From the NCBI RefSeq assembly GCF_031834615.1, contig NZ_CP115543.1:2057001-2121000 (forward strand): DNA of 64,000 bases, in the 5' to 3' direction. This document shows positions 47,842 through 58,316 of the stretch, in pieces. A program made the translations under genes and the position numbers. The notes beneath the pieces were generated by a model that did not search any database, was not told the origin of the DNA, and worked only from the letters and a program-made list of their open reading frames with translations. The stretch comes from Stenotrophomonas aracearum (lineage in GTDB: Bacteria; Pseudomonadota; Gammaproteobacteria; Xanthomonadales; Xanthomonadaceae). The stretch's first letter is position 1, and each line of letters opens with the position of its first letter.

Positions 47842-50163
47842 TCAGTGACAGGAATGGCCGCGCGCAGGCTCATCGGCGCGGTCAGGGTGGGGGGTGGCAA
47901 CAACGGTGGAGCCGGACAAACGCAGGGCATTGGTGACCACCGAAACCGAGCTCAGGCTCATGGCCAGGGCCGCCATCATCGGACTGAGCAAAAGGCCGAA
48001 GCTGGGATACAGCAAGCCGGCGGCGATAGGCACGCCGATGGCGTTGTAGACGAAGGCGAAGCCCAGGTTCTGCTTCATATTGGCCACCGTCAAAGACGAG
48101 ATGGCACGGGCTTGCACGATGCGCCTCAAATCACCCTTGACCAGGGTGAGCTGGGCGCTGGACATGGCCACATCCGTGCCCGTCCCCATCGCGATGCCCA
48201 CATCGGCTGCCGCCAGGGCCGGCGCATCGTTGATGCCATCGCCAGCCATGGCCACGCGACGACCCTGGGCTTTGAGTTGCTGGACCAGGTCGGCCTTGTC
48301 CTGCGGCTTGACGCCACCACGCACATCCTCGATGCCCAGCGTGCGCCCCACGGCCTCGGCCGTCGCCTGTGCGTCACCGGAGGCCATCACCACGTGCAGG
48401 CCATCGGCACGTAGCAGGTTCAAGGCAGGCAAGGTCGTGGCTTTGATGGGATCAGCCACCGCAATGGCGCCGGCCAACCGACCATTGACCGCCAGGAACA
48501 TCACGCTAGCGCCTTCTTTCCGAAGACGCTCGGCGCTGCTTTGCAAAGGTGCTACATCGGCGCCAACCGACGCCATCAGGCTTTGGTTGCCGAGCACGAC
48601 ATCCTGATCGGACACGCGCCCGCGGACGCCTTGGCCGGTGAGCGAATCAAAATCTTGGGCGGCCACCAGGTTCAAGCCACGTCGCTGGGCTTCAGCCACG
48701 ATGGCCTCGGCCAAGGGGTGCTCACTGCCCTGCTCCAAGCTGCCGGCCAAACAAAGGATCTGATCGGCGTCGAAGCCGGCGTTGGAGAGCGTGTCGCGAA
48801 AGGCTGGACGCCCCTCGGTCAACGTACCGGTCTTGTCCACGATCAACGTGTCGATCAGACGTAGCTGCTCGATCGCCTGAGCATCGCGGAACAGGACCCC
48901 GACCTGCGCAGCGCGGCCAGTGGCGACCATGATCGACATGGGGGTAGCCAAACCCAAGGCACACGGGCAAGCAATGATCAGAACCGATACGGCATTGAGG
49001 ACGGCAAAGGTCCAGGACGGTTCGGGTCCAAACAGACCCCATCCGAAGAACGTGAGCACCGCCGTGGCCAGCACGGCCAGGACAAACCAGTACGCCACCT
49101 TGTCCGCCATACGCTGCATCGGCGCGCGGGAGCGCTGGGCTTGGGCTACCAACTGCACAATCTGCGCCAGTACCGTCCCGGATCCGACTTTGTCCGCCCG
49201 GATGACTAAGGCGCCCGTCCCGTTGAGCGTGGCGCCTATAACGTGATCACCGACAGCCTTCTCCACCGGAATGGGTTCACCGGTCAGCATCGACTCATCG
49301 ACACTGGCGCGGCCTTCGATGACTTCCCCATCGACCGGCACCTTCTCGCCCGGTCGTACGCGAAGCAGATCACCCACGTGCACGTGATCCAGCGCAACGT
49401 CCTCTTCGCCCCCATCGGGTTTGACGCGGCGAGCCGTCTTGGGCGCCAATCCCAGCAGGGACTTGATGGCCGCCGAGGTTTTGGAACGCGCCCGCAGTTC
49501 CAGCAGCTGTCCGAGCAGGGTGAGCGAGACGATGACCGCTGCCGCCTCGAAGTAGACCCCTACCCGTCCATGCTCGCGGAAAGAGTCCGGAAACAGGTCC
49601 GGTGCCACGGTGGCCACCACGCTGTAGCCAAACGCGGCGGCCACGCCGATGCCGATCAGCGTCCACATGTTGGGGCTGCGATTGCCGATGGACTGTAGGC
49701 AGCGCTCAAAGAAAGGCCACCCCGCCCAGAGCACCACCGGGGCGCTCAGCACGAGCTCAATCCAGGTGCGCGCCTGCGTGGACAAGCCGGGCAGACGGTG
49801 TCCCAGCATGGCCAAGACCAGGACGATCAACGTCAAAGGCAACGTCCACCAGAACCTTCGGGTGAAATCGCGTAACTCTGGATTGTCGTCCTCCTCCAGC
49901 GAGGGCATCTCCGGCTCCAGCGCCATGCCGCAGATCGGACAGGTGCCGGGACCTGGCTGACGAATCTGCGGATGCATCGGGCAGGTGTAGACCGTGGCGT
50001 GGGTACCGCTGGGTTGGGCCACCGCTGCTGGGGCGGTCACTTCAACTTGCTGGGGAGCATCGTCCGTATAGCGGACGGGATTGGTGATGACCCGTCCATC
50101 CGCAGCCTCGACAGGGGCTGCGCCTGCAGAATGGTGATGGTCATGGGACGACGGTGAGTTCAT
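47842..50163 (-). CDS. copA: Copper-exporting P1B-type ATPase CopA
   Basis: Start at ATG 50163; the frame opens at 50262. About 773 residues. A His-rich N-terminus (HDHHH) and a heavy-metal-binding YHS-like domain ([21 protein letters not shown]) replace the usual GMTCxxC domain. Transmembrane copper site CPC in [13 protein letters not shown]; phosphorylation site DKTGTLTEG; hinge [10 protein letters not shown]. It exports Cu(I) to the periplasm. The C-terminus is His-rich (ARGHSCH). Operon with copDC upstream and the EF-hand gene downstream. Confidence 0.93.
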   Translation of the reverse strand: MNSPSSHDHHHSAGAAPVEAADGRVITNPVRYTDDAPQQVEVTAPAAVAQPSGTHATVYTCPMHPQIRQPGPGTCPICGMALEPEMPSLEEDDNPELRDFTRRFWWTLPLTLIVLVLAMLGHRLPGLSTQARTWIELVLSAPVVLWAGWPFFERCLQSIGNRSPNMWTLIGIGVAAAFGYSVVATVAPDLFPDSFREHGRVGVYFEAAAVIVSLTLLGQLLELRARSKTSAAIKSLLGLAPKTARRVKPDGGEEDVALDHVHVGDLLRVRPGEKVPVDGEVIEGRASVDESMLTGEPIPVEKAVGDHVIGATLNGTGALVIRADKVGSGTVLAQIVQLVAQAQRSRAPMQRMADKVAYWFVLAVLATAVLTFFGWGLFGPEPSWTFAVLNAVSVLIIACPCALGLATPMSIMVATGRAAQVGVLFRDAQAIEQLRLIDTLIVDKTGTLTEGRPAFRDTLSNAGFDADQILCLAGSLEQGSEHPLAEAIVAEAQRRGLNLVAAQDFDSLTGQGVRGRVSDQDVVLGNQSLMASVGADVAPLQSSAERLRKEGASVMFLAVNGRLAGAIAVADPIKATTLPALNLLRADGLHVVMASGDAQATAEAVGRTLGIEDVRGGVKPQDKADLVQQLKAQGRRVAMAGDGINDAPALAAADVGIAMGTGTDVAMSSAQLTLVKGDLRRIVQARAISSLTVANMKQNLGFAFVYNAIGVPIAAGLLYPSFGLLLSPMMAALAMSLSSVSVVTNALRLSGSTVVATPHPDRADEPARGHSCH

Positions 50164-50224
50164 GCCGATGCTCGCTTTAGTGGGGATGGACTGCCAAGGC
50201 AGTGTGCCATTGCGGGTTACACAG

Positions 50225-51154
50225 CTATTCGGGGCTGAGCGTCCCGAGCACTGAAACAACAATCAGGATCAAGATGGCCAGCGCGGCCTCAGCCGTAACA
50301 CTCTGCCGCAAAGCCCGCACCTCCTGCGCGGGATCTCCGCTGGTCAGCGCTCGTTCCAAGCGCGGCACCAGCGTCCATCGGTGCAGCGCTCCCAAACCCA
50401 GCATTCCAGCGAACAGGGCCAGTTTGAAAAGCAGCAACTTCCCGTAGGTGCTCTGGAACAGGGCCGAAAACGACCACGCGGTGAGATCCCCGTAGTGCGC
50501 GATGCCGGACACGATGAGCGCACCAACGAAGATCGTTCCCAGCGTCGAAAAACCATGCAGAAAGTCATGCGTTGATCGCAGACGCCCGCTGCCGTTCGTC
50601 TCTTTGCCGCGCAGCAGCATGGCAAGGAACATCAGGACCGCTGCGATCCAGCCGCCTGCCGCGAGAAGATGGACGATGCCTGCAGCAAGCCGGACCGCGC
50701 CAGCCAAGCCCTCGCCAGCGGCGGCGTGGCCGTTCCATGCCAGCGAAGCGAGTGCGCCGCCCGCCAGCATCGCCCCCAGCGGGAAGGCGGTCTCCACCTT
50801 CCCGCGGCGACGATGCCATCCGAGCACGAACATCAGGGCGACCAGCAGCGCGCCTCTCGCCATGGCTGCCCGGCCCGCGGACGTCTCGAGCAGATACCAG
50901 CCAAGCGATGCGCGATCAACCTCGGCAAGCGGCATTCCCATGATGCCCGCGGTCTTGAAGACGACATCGAGCCCGGTGAGCACGAGACCGGCTACGGCAC
51001 CCGCCAATAGAACGCCCATGAGTGACCACCCGGCCAAGGCGTCGGCGAGTGCCGATCGACGCGACCCGTACCAACCGAAGAGTGGAACCCCGAAAAGAAC
51101 CATGATGACAAGGTATTCCAAGAATCTCAGTGCATAAGCCGACAGGTCGAACAT
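50225..51154 (-). CDS. copD: Copper resistance membrane protein CopD
   Basis: Start at ATG 51154; the longer frame to 51274 overlaps copC. 309 residues, eight membrane helices of the CopD fold ([48 protein letters not shown]). It works with CopC in moving copper across the inner membrane. Ten bases separate it from copC. Confidence 0.9.
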   Translation of the reverse strand: MFDLSAYALRFLEYLVIMVLFGVPLFGWYGSRRSALADALAGWSLMGVLLAGAVAGLVLTGLDVVFKTAGIMGMPLAEVDRASLGWYLLETSAGRAAMARGALLVALMFVLGWHRRRGKVETAFPLGAMLAGGALASLAWNGHAAAGEGLAGAVRLAAGIVHLLAAGGWIAAVLMFLAMLLRGKETNGSGRLRSTHDFLHGFSTLGTIFVGALIVSGIAHYGDLTAWSFSALFQSTYGKLLLFKLALFAGMLGLGALHRWTLVPRLERALTSGDPAQEVRALRQSVTAEAALAILILIVVSVLGTLSPE

Positions 51155-51164
51155 TCGCGACTCC

Positions 51165-51548
51165 TCAGCGCACCGTGAAGCTGAAGCTGCCCGGCATGGG
51201 GTGGTTGTCACCACCGACGGCGCGGTATTCCACGGTATAGACGCCCGGAGCCAGCGGTCCAGGCAACTTGGCACGCAGGGTCTTGCCGTTGTTGACGATC
51301 TCGGTCGTGAAATTCTCGATCGGCATGGTGGAACTGCCGTGCTTCATGAGCAACTTGAGACGCGACGCCCGCGGAATCAATGTCTCGTTGAACACGAGAT
51401 CGATCTGGCCTGGCGAGGCCACCACCGCATTTGCCGCCGGTGTGGACTGCTGCAGCGCGGCGTGGGCGTGCGCGACCTGCAGCGAAAACTGCCCGGCCGC
51501 GATTGCGAGGACGAGCGCGAAGGAGCGAATGACGTTGGACGACTTCAT
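51165..51548 (-). CDS. copC: Periplasmic copper-binding protein CopC
   Basis: A 127-residue protein with a signal peptide ending VAHA, leaving mature HAALQQSTPAANAVV. The copper-site His1 and the GDNHPMPGSFSFTV motif are conserved; the Met-rich Cu(I) loop is short. Binds copper in the periplasm and delivers it to CopD. First gene of copCD. Confidence 0.92.
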   Translation of the reverse strand: MKSSNVIRSFALVLAIAAGQFSLQVAHAHAALQQSTPAANAVVASPGQIDLVFNETLIPRASRLKLLMKHGSSTMPIENFTTEIVNNGKTLRAKLPGPLAPGVYTVEYRAVGGDNHPMPGSFSFTVR

Positions 51549-51726
51549 ATGGATAAATCCTCATTGGAATGTGATGCAAAGCCCGTTCGGGAGGGGCCGC
51601 GCTGTGTTCGATGCGACAAGCGTTAGATGTCGGACTGTCACTGAAACCACGATTTGTCGGATTTTCTTGATACTTCCGCTTTCGCGAGACGAGGATCCCA
51701 CCGGCTCAGGCGGGATCCTCGACGCA

Positions 51727-52077
51727 TTACGCTGCCATGGCGCTGCAGCTTTCCGCGCAGCGGCGACAAACTTCGGCGCAGCGCGTCATCTCAGGGTCGT
51801 TCATGGCGTCGCATGCATCGGCGCACTGGCGGCAGATCTCCGCGCAGGCACCGCAAACCACGTCGTGAACGCTGGCACCGCGCAGCATCGCGTCGGCACT
51901 GGTTGCGCAGGTATCGGCACACGTCGCCAACAGGGCGATGTGCTCCGGGGCCGCGTGAACACCTCCTTTGGTCAGGCAGTAGTTGATGGTCTCCAGGCAG
52001 ATCGCATGGCATTGCGTGCAGTTGTCGATGCACTCGTTCATGGCCTGGGGCCGGTGTGCTGCGGAATGGTGAGTCAT
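51727..52077 (-). CDS. Four-helix copper storage protein (Csp-like)
   Basis: Start at ATG 52077 behind AAGGAGAA; the frame opens at 52125. 116 residues with about 13 cysteines spaced as CxxxC along helices (NECIDNCTQCHAIC, CADTCATSADAM, CGACAEICRQCADACD, CAEVCRRCAESC). This is the Csp pattern, in which Cys line a four-helix bundle core and hold many Cu(I). No signal peptide, so it is probably the cytosolic Csp3 type. Confidence 0.9.
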   Translation of the reverse strand: MTHHSAAHRPQAMNECIDNCTQCHAICLETINYCLTKGGVHAAPEHIALLATCADTCATSADAMLRGASVHDVVCGACAEICRQCADACDAMNDPEMTRCAEVCRRCAESCSAMAA

Positions 52078-52147
52078 GTAGTTCTCCTTCTTCCTCGCGG
52101 GCGAGAATCGGCGCGCCCGCAACACCGTCCCCTGTTGCTGCGACGGA

Positions 52148-52672
52148 TCAGTGCTGTGCGAACGGTTCAGTGGTTCCGTCGCGATGTATCAGCTCGACCG
52201 TGAACGGCTGCTGGCGTCCCTCCGGGACCTCCATGCCCGGAGAACCAAGCGGCATCCCTGGGAGGACCAGGCCGCGTGCGTTCGGCTTTTCTTCGAGGAG
52301 ACGCTTGATGTCCGCGGCCGGAACGTGGCCTTCGATGACGTATCCGCCGATCTCGGCCGTGTGGCAGGAGCCCTTTGCATAGGGGACACCCAACCGCTCC
52401 TTGACCAGACCCAGGTCATCCATGTCGTGCACATCCACGGTGAATCCCGCCTTCTGCACGTGGTCGATCCAGACACCGCAGCACCCGCAGGTCGGGGTCT
52501 TGTGGACGGTCATGCGTGGCAGGGCTGCTGGAGTCGCGTCGGCTGATTGGACGACAACCTGTGCGGAGGGCGAGGTTGTGGGTTGCGCGGATGAAGCATC
52601 CTGGGTGCAAGCACCCAGACCAGCCACGGCAAGGACCACAAAAGTCAGACGGTGCAATGTGAGCGTAGTCAT
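52148..52672 (-). CDS. DUF411 metal-binding lipoprotein
   Basis: Start at ATG 52672; the longer frame overlaps the next gene. 174 residues with a lipoprotein signal (lipobox AGLGAC, Cys near 22). The DUF411 domain has VHKTPTCGCCGVWIDHVQKAGF and, later, GSCHTAEIGGYVIEGHVP. Often found with cop genes; binds copper or silver in the periplasm. Probably in one transcript with its neighbours at 52687 and 53216. Confidence 0.88.
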   Translation of the reverse strand: MTTLTLHRLTFVVLAVAGLGACTQDASSAQPTTSPSAQVVVQSADATPAALPRMTVHKTPTCGCCGVWIDHVQKAGFTVDVHDMDDLGLVKERLGVPYAKGSCHTAEIGGYVIEGHVPAADIKRLLEEKPNARGLVLPGMPLGSPGMEVPEGRQQPFTVELIHRDGTTEPFAQH

Positions 52673-52686
52673 TTCAATCTCTCGAC

Positions 52687-53196
52687 TCAGCGCTTGGTCC
52701 GCGAGGACCAGTGGATGTGGACGATCCGCCAGCCGTCCGCGGTCTCCTTCAGCACCATCGTCTCGTCGCTCTGGACGGTCAGTGGCTGGCCGTCCTTCTG
52801 GGCATGCAACTCGCTTTCGGTTCCGACCCACGCGAACTCGCCAGCGGCTCGTGCGCGCTGACGGAGCAGCTGGCGATGGGCGCCCTTGAGGAACGCCGCA
52901 TCGCTGACTGCGTGATGGCCCATGTATTCCTCGCGGCTGCGTTCGGCGCCCCCGGACTCGAGGATGAGAACGTCGGCAGCGAGCAGGGCTTCGACCGTGG
53001 CCAGATCGCCGCTAGACAGGGCCCTGTTGAAACGCTCCGCTACGGCGACCGCGGCCTCTGCAGTGACTGGGACGTCGACGTCCGCAGATGCCGCGGCAGC
53101 GGGGTGATGTGCGTGCGGCTGTGTCGCCTGCGCCATTGCGGGGGACACGACGGCCAGTGCCAGTGCGAGGGTGAACGAGATTGCTGTTGCGTTCAT
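52687..53196 (-). CDS. SnoaL/DUF4440-like exported protein
   Basis: Start at ATG 53196 behind GGAG. 169 residues, signal peptide to SPAMA, a His-rich stretch (HAHHPAAAA), then a nuclear-transport-factor-2-like fold (AVAERFNRALSSGDLATVEALLAADVLILESGG, GWRIVHIHWSSR). Function unknown; frequent in copper clusters. It ends 14 bp from the DUF411 gene start. Confidence 0.8.
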   Translation of the reverse strand: MNATAISFTLALALAVVSPAMAQATQPHAHHPAAAASADVDVPVTAEAAVAVAERFNRALSSGDLATVEALLAADVLILESGGAERSREEYMGHHAVSDAAFLKGAHRQLLRQRARAAGEFAWVGTESELHAQKDGQPLTVQSDETMVLKETADGWRIVHIHWSSRTKR

Positions 53197-53215
53197 TGCG
53201 TGGGCTCCAAGGAGA

Positions 53216-53986
53216 TCAATGGGGGTGCGCATGGCCGTCATCGGCCACGGGCGTGTGTGGTGCAGGGTGCGACTCCACCTTGCCGTCGGGATGGCCGTGG
53301 CTCACCAACCCGACTTCCGTGTCGCTGGGTGTCGGGCCGTGGTGATCGTCGTCCACGCCCGGCGGGTGCGCATGCGGCATGGAGTTGTTGCCCGGCTCGA
53401 ATAAGGCAGGGTGATCCTCGGCCTTTTCGTCGTCATGGTGGCCTTGCGTCTCGCCGCCGCCATGCGAATGGCCCTCGCTGCTGTCGACAAGTTCCTTGTA
53501 CGCAGTCGCGTCCAGCGTGGGCAACTTCTGCAGGAAGGCCGACATGTTCCATATGAACTCATCGTCCATGCTGCCGCCCCAAGCGGGCATGCCGCTGGCC
53601 TTGATGCCGTGCTTGATCACCCAGAACGCCTCAGCTGGAGCGACCGGCTGTTTGCTTAGGTTCGGTGGCGCGGGGTACAGGCCCTTGCTCATCTCGGTGG
53701 CCGCCGCGTCTGGTGAAAGATGGCAGGTCACGCACATGGCGTTGTAGTTGCCCGCACCCTGGCGGATACGCTCAGGATCATCAAGGTTCGTGGGTAGCTG
53801 AAGCTTGGCGGCGCGCACCTCAATGGAACGCTCGCGCGCCGTTTCAAGTAGCGCATACACCGGGCGACTATGCGGATCGTCGGCGGCCACGTTGTACACG
53901 CCCAGAGAGAGCGTGGCGGTTGCGACCACCGCAACCAATGCCACGCCGGCACCGAGCCATACCCACATCTTTTTGTTGGATTTCAT
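53216..53986 (-). CDS. Cytochrome c with His/Asp-rich tail
   Basis: A 256-residue membrane-anchored c-type cytochrome. N-terminal anchor (WVWLGAGVALVAVVATATLSL), one haem motif CVTCH (about 85-89) and the distal Met ligand probably in ASGMPAWGG (about 131). The last 90 residues are extraordinarily rich in His, Asp and Gly (GHSHGGGETQGHHDDEK and similar), resembling a copper sponge. Perhaps it supplies or accepts electrons for the CopA multicopper oxidase; this is inference. Confidence 0.85.
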   Translation of the reverse strand: MKSNKKMWVWLGAGVALVAVVATATLSLGVYNVAADDPHSRPVYALLETARERSIEVRAAKLQLPTNLDDPERIRQGAGNYNAMCVTCHLSPDAAATEMSKGLYPAPPNLSKQPVAPAEAFWVIKHGIKASGMPAWGGSMDDEFIWNMSAFLQKLPTLDATAYKELVDSSEGHSHGGGETQGHHDDEKAEDHPALFEPGNNSMPHAHPPGVDDDHHGPTPSDTEVGLVSHGHPDGKVESHPAPHTPVADDGHAHPH

Positions 53987-53998
53987 TGTCAGTTCCCC

Positions 53999-55267
53999 TT
54001 AGAACCAGGTACGAAGGCCGATGACCAAGCGCGTGTCTTCAAAGGACTCGCCATGCTCGCGTCGCATGTCTGCGGTATTGCCAAACGCGCGCTCGTACAC
54101 CACGCCGATGTAGGGAGCGAACTTTCGGGTGAACTCATAGCGAAGTCGTAGCCCCGCCTCAGCGGCACTCAGACCCGAACCTATCCCGCGCAATGGATCG
54201 TTCTTGCCATAGGCGGTGACTTCCACCAGCGGCTGCAAGATCAGCCGGTTGGTTAGCAGCAATTCGTACTCGGCCTCGACATTGGCGGCAGTCTGGCCCC
54301 CTTCGCCGAGATAGGCTGTGGCGGACACTTCGAACTTCATCGGCGCCAAGCCCTGTACACCGATAGCGGCGAAGTTCTGCGATGCCCCAGGCTTGAAGTC
54401 ATGACGCACACCGGCCACCACATCCCACCACGTGGAGATACTGCGGCCGTAAAGCACTTCCAGATCAGCCGACTCGGTCTGACCATCCGTGCGTTCGCCT
54501 TCACTGCGGAGCCAGACGCGATTGAGGTCCGTACCGATCCAGCCCTGGCCCTCCCAGCCCAGCCCGGTGCCCGGATCGGCATCCCAGGTTTCCAGGCGAT
54601 TGAGCAGCACGTAGCTCTTGATCGAGTTGTCATGCACCGGATGCGCGTGTTCCGGCGCGATGGCCGCCTTGCGATCCGCGTCCGTCACCGCGGGAATCGG
54701 GGTGCGCGGCTGCGTTGGCGCTGCAGGCCCGTGTCCCATCTGACTGTGGTCCATGCCCTCCATCGATTGCATTCCCGCTTCTGGTGTAGCGGGCGCGGGC
54801 GAATCATGGCCCATCTGCGAATGGTCCATCCCCTGCATCGCAGGCGTGGCCGTGCCGGAGGTGTCGGCTGCAGCGGGCTGTGCCATCTGACTGTGATCCA
54901 TGCCCTGCATCGACTGCGCCTGCGCTGTGGGCGCCGCAGGTGTGCTCGCGGGCGAGCCGTGCCCCATCTGCGAATGGTCCATGCCCTGCATGGCAGGCTC
55001 GGCTGCGTTAGCCTGCGGCTCGGCGTGGCCCATCGCCGCATGATCGATCGTCGCTTCGCTCGTCTTGGCCGGTGTTGCAGGCTTTTGGGCTGGCGCAGGT
55101 TTTGATGTCGGTGCCTGATGTGCAGAGTGATCCTGAGTCTGGGTCTGCGCGCCCTGCTCCATCTGCATGGAGCCGTGCTGCATAGATTGGGCGCTGGCCG
55201 CATTGGCCAGGGCCAGCGAGATAGCCGTCAGCGCAGTCAGGGTGGTATCGCGTCTATTGATGTTCAT
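53999..55267 (-). CDS. copB: Copper resistance outer-membrane protein CopB
   Basis: Start at ATG 55267, overlapping the copA stop; the longer frame to 55324 is inside copA. About 422 residues: a signal peptide, a Met/His-rich region with four repeats of the type GMDHSQM (about 90-200), then a beta-barrel domain ending LVIGLRTWF. The repeats are probably copper-binding. Partner of the CopA multicopper oxidase in Pseudomonas/Xanthomonas-type resistance. Confidence 0.93.
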   Translation of the reverse strand: MNINRRDTTLTALTAISLALANAASAQSMQHGSMQMEQGAQTQTQDHSAHQAPTSKPAPAQKPATPAKTSEATIDHAAMGHAEPQANAAEPAMQGMDHSQMGHGSPASTPAAPTAQAQSMQGMDHSQMAQPAAADTSGTATPAMQGMDHSQMGHDSPAPATPEAGMQSMEGMDHSQMGHGPAAPTQPRTPIPAVTDADRKAAIAPEHAHPVHDNSIKSYVLLNRLETWDADPGTGLGWEGQGWIGTDLNRVWLRSEGERTDGQTESADLEVLYGRSISTWWDVVAGVRHDFKPGASQNFAAIGVQGLAPMKFEVSATAYLGEGGQTAANVEAEYELLLTNRLILQPLVEVTAYGKNDPLRGIGSGLSAAEAGLRLRYEFTRKFAPYIGVVYERAFGNTADMRREHGESFEDTRLVIGLRTWF

Positions 55268-57132
55268 TCGTCGACCCTCACCGTGCGCATCATTCCGGCT
55301 TCCATGTGATAAAGCAGGTGGCAATGGAACGCCCAGCTGCCCAACGCATCGGCACGCACGCGATACGTGCGTCGGCTACCTGGCGGCATATCCACCGTGT
55401 GCTTGCGCACCATGAAGTTGCCGTTGTCGTCCTCCACGTCACTCCACATGCCGTGCAAATGGATGGGATGGGTCATCATCGTGTCGTTAACCAATACGAT
55501 GCGCATACGCTCGCCGTAGTTCAGCCGCAGCGGCTCGACATCGGAAAACTTCTGACCGTTGAAGCCCCAGGAGAATTTCTCCATGTGTCCGGTCAGATGC
55601 AGCTCGATCTCGCGACCGGGGTCGCGTCCGTCAGGGTCTTCAAAGGTGCTCTTGAGCATGGAATACGTCAGCACATGACGGCCGTTATCGCGCAGGCCAT
55701 TGCCCGGATCATCCAAGCGCGAACTCACGCTCATGGCTTGGTTGTCCAACAGGGGATTGTTGGTCTCGCTAGCAGGGTGTGATTGCATGCCCCCGTGCTG
55801 CATGCCTGCCATGGCACCATCGCCGGCGGCGGGCATCGCATGGCCTGCATGGGCCGAGGTCGCGTTACCGCTGACAGATGGGGTCATGCCAGGCATGCCC
55901 ATGGCCGCACCACAGCCGCCTTCCATGCCCTTGCTGCCGCCAGACATATCCATCGACCCATGATCCATGCCCATGTCTGCCATCGTCAGCAGCGGCCGGG
56001 GATCCACAGACGGAACGGGCGCGCGTAATCCTTCGCGCACAGCGAGCGTGCCGCTGATGTAGCCGGTGCGACCGGAGTCTTGGGCAAAGATGGTGAATGC
56101 GTCCTGCCCGGAGGGCTCCACGATCACATCGAAGGTTTCTGCTACCGCGATGCGGAACTCGTCGACGGAAACCGGATGGACATACAAGCCATCTGCCGCC
56201 ACCACGGTCATCTTCAGCCCCGGAATACGCACATCGAAGTACGTCATGGCAGAGCCATTGATGAAACGCAGGCGCACCTTCTCGCCACTGCGGAACAAAC
56301 CGGTCCAGTTGCCCAGTGAGGTCGTGCCGTTCATCAGGTAGGTGTAGGTGTTGGCGTTGACGTCGGACAGGTCCGTGGGCGTCATCCGCATCACGCCCCA
56401 CATCTTGCGATCTTCCAACGTGGCCGACAGGCCGTTGCGCTTCACATCGCGCGCAAAATCGCCGACCGTGCGCTTGTAGTAATTGTCATGGCCCGGCATC
56501 TTCTTCAAACGATCGAACAGGGCCGTCGGGTCCAGGTCTGTCCAATCGCTCAGCATCACGACGTAGTCGCGATCGAAACTGAAGGGCTCCGGCTCCAATG
56601 GGTCGATGACGATCGGGCCATAGAGCCCGGCTTGTTCCTGGAACCCTGAGTGGCTGTGGTACCAGTAGGTTCCGCCCTGATGCAGGGTGAACCGGTAGTG
56701 GTAGGTCTCACCACGTCCGATACCGTCAAAGCTCAGACCCGGCACGCCGTCCATGTTGGCCGGCAAAATGATGCCGTGCCAATGGATGGAGGTGTCCGCG
56801 CCATGGATGGAGTTAGCGGGCAATGCATTAGAGACGCGCAAGTTGACCGTGGTGCCTTCCCGCCACCGCAGCAACGGCGCCGGAACGGACCCGTTGACCG
56901 TGATCGCGGTGCGGGTCTTGCCGGTGAAGTTCATCGGCGTCTCGCCAATGGTCAGGTCAAACTCAGTGCCCGATAGTACGTTGGGTTGTCCCGGCCCCTT
57001 GAGCGCCCAACTGGCTTTGGGCCAGAAACCTAATCCTGCGACTGCGCCTCCCAAGGCCAAGCCTTGGACAAATCGCCGCCGCGAAGGCAGCAGCGGTCCA
57101 CCGCGTGGACCACGAAAATCATCATGCGACAT
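55264..57132 (-). CDS. copA: Copper-resistance multicopper oxidase CopA
   Basis: A 622-residue periplasmic oxidase with a Tat signal ([13 protein letters not shown]). The three cupredoxin domains carry HWHG, HSHSG, HPIHLHG and the type-1 site [13 protein letters not shown] Met-rich stretch ([12 protein letters not shown]; about 380-470) separates domains 2 and 3 and probably sequesters copper. Oxidises Cu(I) to less toxic Cu(II). The gene symbol is shared with the P-type ATPase at 47842, which is unrelated. Confidence 0.94.
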   Translation of the reverse strand: MSHDDFRGPRGGPLLPSRRRFVQGLALGGAVAGLGFWPKASWALKGPGQPNVLSGTEFDLTIGETPMNFTGKTRTAITVNGSVPAPLLRWREGTTVNLRVSNALPANSIHGADTSIHWHGIILPANMDGVPGLSFDGIGRGETYHYRFTLHQGGTYWYHSHSGFQEQAGLYGPIVIDPLEPEPFSFDRDYVVMLSDWTDLDPTALFDRLKKMPGHDNYYKRTVGDFARDVKRNGLSATLEDRKMWGVMRMTPTDLSDVNANTYTYLMNGTTSLGNWTGLFRSGEKVRLRFINGSAMTYFDVRIPGLKMTVVAADGLYVHPVSVDEFRIAVAETFDVIVEPSGQDAFTIFAQDSGRTGYISGTLAVREGLRAPVPSVDPRPLLTMADMGMDHGSMDMSGGSKGMEGGCGAAMGMPGMTPSVSGNATSAHAGHAMPAAGDGAMAGMQHGGMQSHPASETNNPLLDNQAMSVSSRLDDPGNGLRDNGRHVLTYSMLKSTFEDPDGRDPGREIELHLTGHMEKFSWGFNGQKFSDVEPLRLNYGERMRIVLVNDTMMTHPIHLHGMWSDVEDDNGNFMVRKHTVDMPPGSRRTYRVRADALGSWAFHCHLLYHMEAGMMRTVRVDE

Positions 57133-57245
57133 GAAAATGCTCCAAGCGTCGTGTTGCCACCGGCGGGCGGTGGTACAGAGCGGGCGGCTGGCCTAAACAG
57201 GCATGCAAGCCACACCAACGGCGCCATTGCGGCGCCTAGGGACGC

Positions 57246-57665
57246 TTAGCCGATCGGTGGTCGGATCAGATGAGGCAAGGCAGGTGCCGCATGCCCTAGG
57301 GGCAGCGGCATGACATCCAGGCCCAAGGCCAGTTGCACCGAAACATGCAGGCGCGCAGGAAGTGCGCTCGCGCAAGCGTGTACGCAGGCGCACCGGCACG
57401 CAGAAGACTTGCAACAGTCGGGACCGGCATGGTCGCCATGCCCAGTGCCAGCCTTTTCAATCGATGTGGCATCGGGATGATGCTCAGCACTGTGATGGGC
57501 GAAGCAGTCTTCGTCGACTTGCACCGCGGCAGCCACTTCGCTGGCCTGCTCTTCCATGACCGGGTTCATACTGACGGACGCAAACGCCGACCACGCGCCG
57601 TTAAGCACGAGCATGGCGATCAGGAACAGTCGCAGTAGAAGTGAGGAGGCTGACACGGGCGACAT
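57246..57665 (-). CDS. copL: CopL-like copper-responsive leader protein
   Basis: A 139-residue protein with an N-terminal signal-like segment (LLRLFLIAMLVLNGAWSAFA) and a His/Cys-rich centre (CFAHHSAEHHPD, DCCKSSACRCACVHAC). In Xanthomonas and Stenotrophomonas the short gene copL lies directly upstream of copAB and is required for their copper induction. Same order and strand here, 113 bp from copA. The mechanism is unsettled. Confidence 0.8.
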   Translation of the reverse strand: MSPVSASSLLLRLFLIAMLVLNGAWSAFASVSMNPVMEEQASEVAAAVQVDEDCFAHHSAEHHPDATSIEKAGTGHGDHAGPDCCKSSACRCACVHACASALPARLHVSVQLALGLDVMPLPLGHAAPALPHLIRPPIG

Positions 57666-57839
57666 GGTATATCACTTGAGACAAGGCGCGTGTGTATCGG
57701 TCGTGAACAAAATCTCAAGTAAGCCTGAGATGTCGCGACTTGTCAGTCGCACTAGCCGCGGACACTGCAGCTCCCTCCAGAAGCGCCCAAAGGGCGGGTT
57801 GAGGCGAAGAGTTGCCCATAGGGCGAGCGCTTGTTCGGT

Positions 57840-58190
57840 TTACTTCTCGGGCGTGGCCTCGATCAGCTTCACCAACTCGCGCTTCTGCTGCTTGCTTAGC
57901 GAGCCCCAGCGCAGGAGCAACTTGGCCAGCAGATCATCGTCGGTGTAAAGGAAGGCGGCGGGGATCCCCAACGCTTGGGCCAACCGCTCAGCAATCTCCA
58001 GCATGGGCTCGTGCTTGCCACGCTCGTACTGGTTGATTCGGGGGCTGGCCACGTGAGGATCCAGACCGGCCCGGATGCCCAACTCCTTCTGCGACAAACC
58101 CGTGTGCAGGCGGGCTTGTTTGAGGCGTCGAGCGAAGGTCGGTGTTGAGTCGACGGACAAAGTCACGCGCGCACCCCATGGAGACCCCAT
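57840..58190 (-). CDS. XRE-family regulator
   Basis: A 116-residue Cro/C1-type repressor. Helix-turn-helix at about 18-75 (LKQARLHTGLSQKELGIRAGLDPHVASPRINQYERGKHEP) and a C-terminal helical extension (LSKQQKRELVKLIEATPEK). ATG 58190 was used; a GTG at 58166 is also possible. A palindrome (58221-58235) directly upstream is the likely operator and recurs before the SseB-type operon at 38239. Confidence 0.88.
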   Translation of the reverse strand: MGSPWGARVTLSVDSTPTFARRLKQARLHTGLSQKELGIRAGLDPHVASPRINQYERGKHEPMLEIAERLAQALGIPAAFLYTDDDLLAKLLLRWGSLSKQQKRELVKLIEATPEK

Positions 58191-58220
58191 AAGGATGGCG
58201 GATGTACCCTGCCTTGCATA

Positions 58221-58235
58221 CTAAGATATTCTTAG
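58221..58235. promoter_or_regulatory. XRE-type operator CTAAG-N5-CTTAG, copy 2
   Basis: CTAAG-ATATT-CTTAG, 31 bp before the XRE start. The extended match ACTAAG-N5-CTTAGCTT is shared with 38238-38256. Probably autoregulatory. Confidence 0.65.
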
Positions 58236-58267
58236 CTTTGAGGCAACCGGCGACACCGGTAGCGCCG

Positions 58268-58281
58268 CCCCCCCCCCCCCC
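58268..58281. repeat. Homopolymer of 14 cytosines
   Basis: A C14 tract between the XRE gene and the hypothetical gene at 58317. It lies 35 bp before the ATG. Long homopolymers change length by replication slippage and also attract sequencing errors. Confidence 0.7.
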
Positions 58282-58316
58282 AGGAGCCACGCCGCTCCCT
58301 CATCCCCGGAAACCGC

